This document shows, piece after piece, positions 59,101 to 64,000 of a DNA stretch of 64,000 nt. Position 1 is the stretch's first letter, and every line of letters starts with the position of its first letter. This DNA comes from Sphagnum compactum (lineage: Eukaryota > Bryophyta > Sphagnopsida > Sphagnales). The translations under genes and the position numbers were made by a program. The notes beneath the pieces are model-generated. The model did not search any database. It saw only the letters and a program-made list of their open reading frames with translations, and was not told where the DNA came from. The stretch covers positions 13,574,271 through 13,638,270 of the forward strand of contig OZ234499.1 of NCBI GenBank assembly GCA_965153455.1. Reading direction: 5' to 3'.

Positions 59101-62100
59101 TTTCCATAATATGAACTATTTCAATAAACTAAAGGTTTCTTTTAAGGCTTTTAGCAAAATACCCACACAAAAATTGCATGAAGTTTTTAAATTTTGAATA
59201 ATTGGTAGATTGGAAAGAGTTTGCATGGCCAAATTAAACATGTGAACCATGTTGTGCATTCTCATTACAAATGGGGCATTAAAACTTGTAGGGTTGCACT
59301 AAAACTTCATTAAACATTAACTGACTATTTAATTTTATTTGTGAAAATTTTACCATTAATTAACAAAGAATAAAACAAAAATTGTGTAAGGTTATCCAAG
59401 TTGGAGTCATCAACAATATGTTCCACAATTTGTAGAATGAGAATTTGATTTCAAATTTTGATTGGGTATCCATGCACCAAAATGCAACTTTTATTGTCAA
59501 TGTCGGTCACTTCATTTCATTTGTGATGAATGCAATGTACCCAATAGAACCCATGCCTTTCTATTAACCTTTTTCACCTAGTTGTCTATGCAATTAACCA
59601 TTTCCCAACCCACTAAGTTGCTTTAATGTTTTCTAGGGTCCTTTTTGAACTTAAACAAAAAAAAAAAAAAAAAAGCTTCAAAATTCACATAGTTTGTCAA
59701 CGGTCTATGCTTGCTCAACAACAAAAAGATGAAAGCACATTGTACATGCTTCCTTTTATGCTTACTCATAGGACTAAGTTTTAACTGTTCAACAATAAAC
59801 AAACATTTCATGTTAATTCGTTTCATCACCTTTTTTGTTAATTCATTTCACCTTTTTCTTGCATGCTTTTCCAATGATTCTAATTTTAGAACTAATAATT
59901 TTTCCTTGCATTCAATTTTTGTGCAAACAATGCATTTAACAATAGAAAGAATATTTTCATTGTTGAAGATTGCCTCTACCTAAGTCATCTTAACATACTA
60001 GACCTCTTAAAATTTACAATTCACATCACTTGGAGGTTTTTGAGGTTTGTCACAACATGGAGCAACAATGGACGAATTGATTTAAAATATTGGAGGATAA
60101 TTGTAAAGGTCCAATGTAAGATTGATCAAAGGAGAGTTACAAACAAGTTCATGTACACTTTTAGTATGGTGACAAACTCAATGTTTTGTAATGTGGCTGC
60201 TCTCTAAACAATCAAAAGATGAAATCAAACAATCATTTAAATGGACTCCTTGTTAGAAAAAAACAACAAAAATTGAAATTCGATGGATGTGTAAAACATG
60301 ACAACATTGCAAAATTTGAAGATTGTGAACATTCAACAAAATTGACCATGAATATAAATCATAATTTCAACAAAATTAACAAAATGAACATTTGGTAAAA
60401 TCAACAAAATGAACATGAATAGCAAAATCAATTATGAACTTGAGAGAAAACTAAACAAAGTGAAGTTTAAACATTGTGTAAAATTAATCATGAACATTTT
60501 ATAATCCAAAGAACAACAAACTCAAATTTCAAATGAATAATTAAACTCCAAACCTCATAGGTTGCAACTCGTAATGTAAATGTTCAGACTTTAAACAATG
60601 TTCACCTTATAAAGTTGAATGCAACATTGAAATTTAAATGTTGAAAGTTGAAATGCAAGGTTTAGGGTATTGAAGAATTCATATCCAATAATGTAGTAGC
60701 CAACTTTGAAATTTGTTATGTAATGAAAATCTTGGAAGTGCTTGTTAATTTGAGCTTTGGTGGAAATCATTGTTGTAAAAATTGAGTGTAGTCCTCACTA
60801 ACATGAGCAAACCTTCCTTCACAGCTTGTTGCTCAATTATGTCGTTCTTATTGCAACTCCAAGCTCCAAAACTATATAAATCACCTAGTAATGTTGTAAC
60901 TCTAAGCCACATCGACATAATGAATGTTGATTCAATCCAAAAATTAAGGTTGCTAAACAACCTTGTTACTCCAAACCGAGCAAAATTTGCTATTCTAAAG
61001 TCTATCCTTCATTACTTAAAGATGCATGGTGGCACTATTACATTGCACAAAACAAAATGATCAAGGACAAAGGAGGTTACATGCTTCATGAATATCTTTG
61101 CTTTGCGAATTGACTACCAAAGTGCACAAAAAAATGATGATTTGCTTATCAACTAAGGTGATGTAACTACCAAATTCATGGCCTTGTACATTGTTTTTTA
61201 CAAACGCCAATCGTTGTCCATCAACATGATGGCAATGCAAGTTTTTCCTCTCCATGTTGGCAAGAACCAACCTTAAGGACATGAACCTTTTGTGATTTGG
61301 AGTGGTTTTGGGCTGTTATATGCAAATGTTGGACTTGCAACACTTGGAGGCAGCTCAAATTAAAGTGAATTTTCGTCAAGAAAAAGAGAGAGAGAGAAAA
61401 AAAAGAATGATGTTCAAGTGCAAAGGCATTTACATTCATACCATAGCAAGAAACACTTCAATTTTTTTTTGGAGTTGCTTCTAAATATCACAAATATTCC
61501 ATTCTAAAAGACTTATTCAAGGTACCTATCCAAAGTCCAAATTAAACATTTCCTGGGTTATAATATACATAGTCTCTAAGAGGAGGAAAAATTGTCTCCT
61601 TCTTATGTATTTCTTGATTTTATTTCAGTAGAAGGGGTTGCCTCTCCCATTCGCCTACAAGATTCTCTCTCTCTCTCAAAGCACATGTAGAAAAATTCTA
61701 GTACATTTGGAGGGCATGTTAATCAAGTGAATTTTTTCCCTTCACAAAAGGGACAGACATTTCATTTCATTTTTGGAAACACAACCTCTTTATTTTATTC
61801 CTTTTTTTCTCCATGATACATGCCAGGAAAAACCATAGGAAAAATGAAAAAAAAAATGAAAAAAAAAATTGCAGGTGCTACCTAATGCCTGAGGAGAGGG
61901 GCATTCCCAAAATAAGCGCCTGCCCACACTAAAATAATTGCCCCTTGGGGACTGCTCGGGTGGGCACTTAGTTCAGGTAGTGCCCGGAGAAAATGGGCAG
62001 CTCCTGGGGCATTTGCCCTTACTCTAAAAAGAAGCCTCACCATGGCCATCATCATCATGTACCATGGCCATCATCATCATCAACATAGGGTGGAGTGGGG

Positions 62101-62288
62101 GCCAAGGGGAAACTTAAAATGAATGGAATAGGTACATAGTACCGACCAATAAGGAATGAAATTATGTGTTTGGTAAAAAAAAATTTATAAAAAATTATTA
62201 CATTACATGTGTAGTCTGAGCCTTTGTGTCATAAAAAGGAGAAGAGTGGGGAGAAAAATGCGCACTCTATTGCACACACACATACACA

Positions 62289-62290
<2 letters not shown>
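56144..62290. other. AT-rich gene-free stretch
   Basis: No gene or RNA recognised on either strand. A weak inverted repeat pair joins 57256-57280 and 57849-57873. A poly(A) run is at 59656-59674. A block rich in AACAAAATGAACAT-like words is at 60.3-60.5 kb. A GC-rich patch is at 61876-62022. Confidence 0.55.
61876..62022. repeat. GC-rich island with small hairpin, unidentified
   Basis: A sharply bounded GC-rich patch in AT-rich DNA. It contains the 7-bp inverted pair GGGCACT (61962-61968) and AGTGCCC (61979-61985), and two related words, GAGGGGCATTCCC and CTGGGGCATTTGCCC. It could be a fragment of a mobile element. No ORF. Confidence 0.4.

Positions 62291-62321
<31 letters not shown>
62291..62321. 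repeat. (GA)n microsatellite
   Basis: Uninterrupted GA dinucleotides; a (TTTC)n run follows at about 62368-62392. Confidence 0.9.
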
Positions 62322-62324
<3 letters not shown>

Positions 62325-62687
62325 TCTTTGTTTGCTCTTGGCAAATAATAACTAATTGGGTGTGTGCTTTCTTTCTTTCTTTCTTTCTTTCTCTTCGTGC
62401 GTGCTGTGTGTGTCTCGATTTTCTCTCACTCATTGGCGTTGTCAGTAGTTGTGGCACTGGTTCCGATGAGTGGGTAAGTAGTAAGTACATGGGATACTTA
62501 TTACTGTGTGTAACTGTGATCATAACAACCTAATGGAAAGAGACCCTTAGTACCTGGTGACAACGCATTGCGTCTGTTAGACCTCCTCCTCCTCCATAGT
62601 TCCGTAAGATACAAGTGCTTTGGTTTTGCACATAATACCCAATCCTGTATTTGTGCAAAATCTGGCCACCCAAACAAGCAGTTCACG

Positions 62688-62945
62688 TCTCTCTCTCTCT
62701 CTCTCTCTCTCCCTGTCTCTATCGTCAGCTGAAGCGTTGTTTGCTGTGTGCATCAGATAAATGAATATGGGGAGCTTGCAATGGATGGTCTCGAGGAAGA
62801 CTGGATCCCCTCCTCCTCCTCCTCCTCCTCCTCCTGTTGTTGTTTGGATCACTTGATGCGGAAGTGGGTATTCGTTGTATATAAGTTCCTGATCTTGCTT
62901 CCCCCCTAGAATCTTCTTGAAGGTGTGAGGAAAAGTAGCTTGCGG
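62688..62945 (+). promoter_or_regulatory. leader of the receptor kinase gene, with a uORF
   Basis: A (TC)n pyrimidine tract at 62688-62713 is typical of plant promoters and leaders. A 31-codon upstream ORF follows (62761-62856). It starts MNMGSLQWM, contains nine consecutive CCT proline codons (within the (TCC)n run 62811-62835), and ends VVVWIT and TGA, 89 bases before the main ATG. Whether it is in the mRNA depends on a transcription start I cannot see. Confidence 0.45.
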
Positions 62946-64000
62946 ATGGATATGTTCAGGGCAGCAGCAGCTGGGCAGCAGTTTGAGACCTGGAGGTTGC
63001 TGCTGCTAGGTTTAGCAGCAGCAGCAATGTTGCTGGCTTTGGGATTGCAGCAGGAATGTGAAGCAGCAGTCCTTCTTTCGTCGGATGCTCGTACTCTGCT
63101 GACATTTCAAGCATCTGCAGATGCAAGCTTCAGGTACCTGAATTGGACCACTACTACTGAGGGTGGGGATGAAGGGGATGATCCATGCAGTAATCATTGG
63201 AATGGGATACAATGTGACAAGGAAGGTCGAGTTATTGCGCTGGTGTTAGAAGGCATGCAACTGATGGGACCCATCCACATGCTTACCAATCTTACCCAGT
63301 TGCGGCTATTGAGCTTGAAAGACAATGAGCTCAATGGCAGCCTGCCAGACATGACCCAGTGGCCTTTCATGAAGCTGCTCTATTTGAATAACAATCAGTT
63401 TTCAGGTCCTATCCCTAGTTCTCTTGGTGGACTCAGCAGATTAGTGCGGCTTGCAGTCTCCAACAACCAGCTATCTGGACCCATTCCATTAAGCCTTGCA
63501 AACCTCACTCATCTGGTGACACTGCGACTGGAAGACAATCAACTGTCAGGAAGTATACCAGCATTGCAACTGATGAACTTGCAAGACTTCAATGTGTCAC
63601 ACAACCAGCTCACAGGCCTCATTCCGGCACCCTTTGACCATTTTGGAGCTTCTGCATTTCTTGGCAACCCGCTGTTGTGTGGAAGCCCGCTGTTTGCAGG
63701 AGTTGCTTGTAATGGCTCACAGCCCATGACTGTGCCTTCGACTCAGAGCTCAGGACCTGGGTCTACTTCTAGAAAACAGAAACCAGCTCTTGGCAAGGGG
63801 GCAATCATTGCAATTGCGGTTGGGGGTGGTGCTGCGGCACTGGTCCTCATGAGTCTTGTGTTTTTCTTGATCTATTACTGGTGCAAATACCCAAGTCACT
63901 CCAATGAAAAGCCAGGAGCAGGAAAGAAATTGGAAGAGACAAACATGACATCCCCATCCCTGTATTCTGGGGTGCAATTGCCTGAATCTGACCGGAGCAA
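62946..64000 (+). CDS. LRR receptor-like kinase, subfamily III type (5' part only)
   Basis: Open from ATG 62946 to the window end (351 codons), no intron. Domains in order: signal peptide with hydrophobic core (about residues 22-37), LRR N-terminal cap with DPC (79-81) and WNGIQC (85-90), then about five leucine-rich repeats (95-230, with blocks such as LNNNQFSGPIPSSLGGL and VSNNQLSGPIPLSL). The motif FLGNPLLCGSPL follows at 238-249, then a Ser/Thr/Pro-rich linker and one transmembrane helix (about 286-310). The few LRRs, the LCG motif and a short juxtamembrane start are typical of LRR-III receptor-like kinases, many of which have an inactive kinase. Here the kinase domain lies beyond the window, so activity cannot be judged. 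Acts at the plasma membrane in signalling; ligand unknown. The leader carries a polyproline uORF. Confidence 0.9.
   Translation, partial: MDMFRAAAAGQQFETWRLLLLGLAAAAMLLALGLQQECEAAVLLSSDARTLLTFQASADASFRYLNWTTTTEGGDEGDDPCSNHWNGIQCDKEGRVIALVLEGMQLMGPIHMLTNLTQLRLLSLKDNELNGSLPDMTQWPFMKLLYLNNNQFSGPIPSSLGGLSRLVRLAVSNNQLSGPIPLSLANLTHLVTLRLEDNQLSGSIPALQLMNLQDFNVSHNQLTGLIPAPFDHFGASAFLGNPLLCGSPLFAGVACNGSQPMTVPSTQSSGPGSTSRKQKPALGKGAIIAIAVGGGAAALVLMSLVFFLIYYWCKYPSHSNEKPGAGKKLEETNMTSPSLYSGVQLPESDRS

Overview
The window is nuclear DNA of a land plant. The evidence is a spliced cytosolic-type NADP-malic enzyme gene, a spliced CFIm25 (Nudix-fold polyadenylation factor) gene, a nuclear tRNA-Val(CAC), an LRR receptor-like kinase, a PSY-type sulfated-peptide precursor, a small plastid rpoB insertion, and several Arabidopsis-type TTTAGGG telomere-like tracts. 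The AT-rich plastid fragment and the unusual PSY motif would fit a bryophyte or other seedless plant, but I cannot fix the species from sequence alone.

Layout. 1-2.0 kb: AT-rich, no gene. 2.06-2.97 kb (-): three-exon PSY-like peptide precursor. 3.3-3.96 kb: hairpins, CTAC repeats and a perfect 24-bp triplication. 6.42-12.14 kb (-): complete 18-exon NADP-malic enzyme gene (589 codons plus stop, every junction in phase), with a GC-rich promoter side to 13.0 kb. 13.0-20.5 kb: AT-rich, gene-free, with decayed repeats. 20.55-25.10 kb (-): GC-richer, decayed two-ORF LINE. 25.2-42.9 kb: AT-rich, gene-free, holding a large foldback element (27.65-28.02 kb). 42.97-44.88 kb (-): complete seven-exon CFIm25 gene (200 codons plus stop). 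45.80-45.88 kb (-): tRNA-Val. 46.7-48.8 kb (+): an unrecognised multi-exon gene ending in a membrane tail, with a one-base frameshift; the rpoB fragment lies in a probable intron. 50.73-50.95 kb (+): candidate small secreted peptide that ends exactly at the edge of a 2-kb element with about 175-bp terminal inverted repeats (50.95-52.97 kb). 53.9-54.1 kb: a small MITE-like hairpin and a head-to-head telomeric palindrome. 55-62.9 kb: gene-poor, with microsatellites. 62.95 kb to the end (+): 5' half of an LRR-III receptor-like kinase; its kinase domain is outside the window.

The genes are not an operon or a visible functional cluster. They are independent housekeeping (malate decarboxylation, mRNA 3'-end processing, tRNA) and signalling (PSY precursor, receptor kinase) genes separated by decayed repeats. 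The points most worth following are the PSY variant with a shortened motif, a nine-proline uORF in front of the receptor kinase, the TIR element that abuts a peptide ORF, and the TAG-dominated decay of the LINE. Exon boundaries were worked out by hand from splice dinucleotides, phase and family conservation; no alignment program was run.
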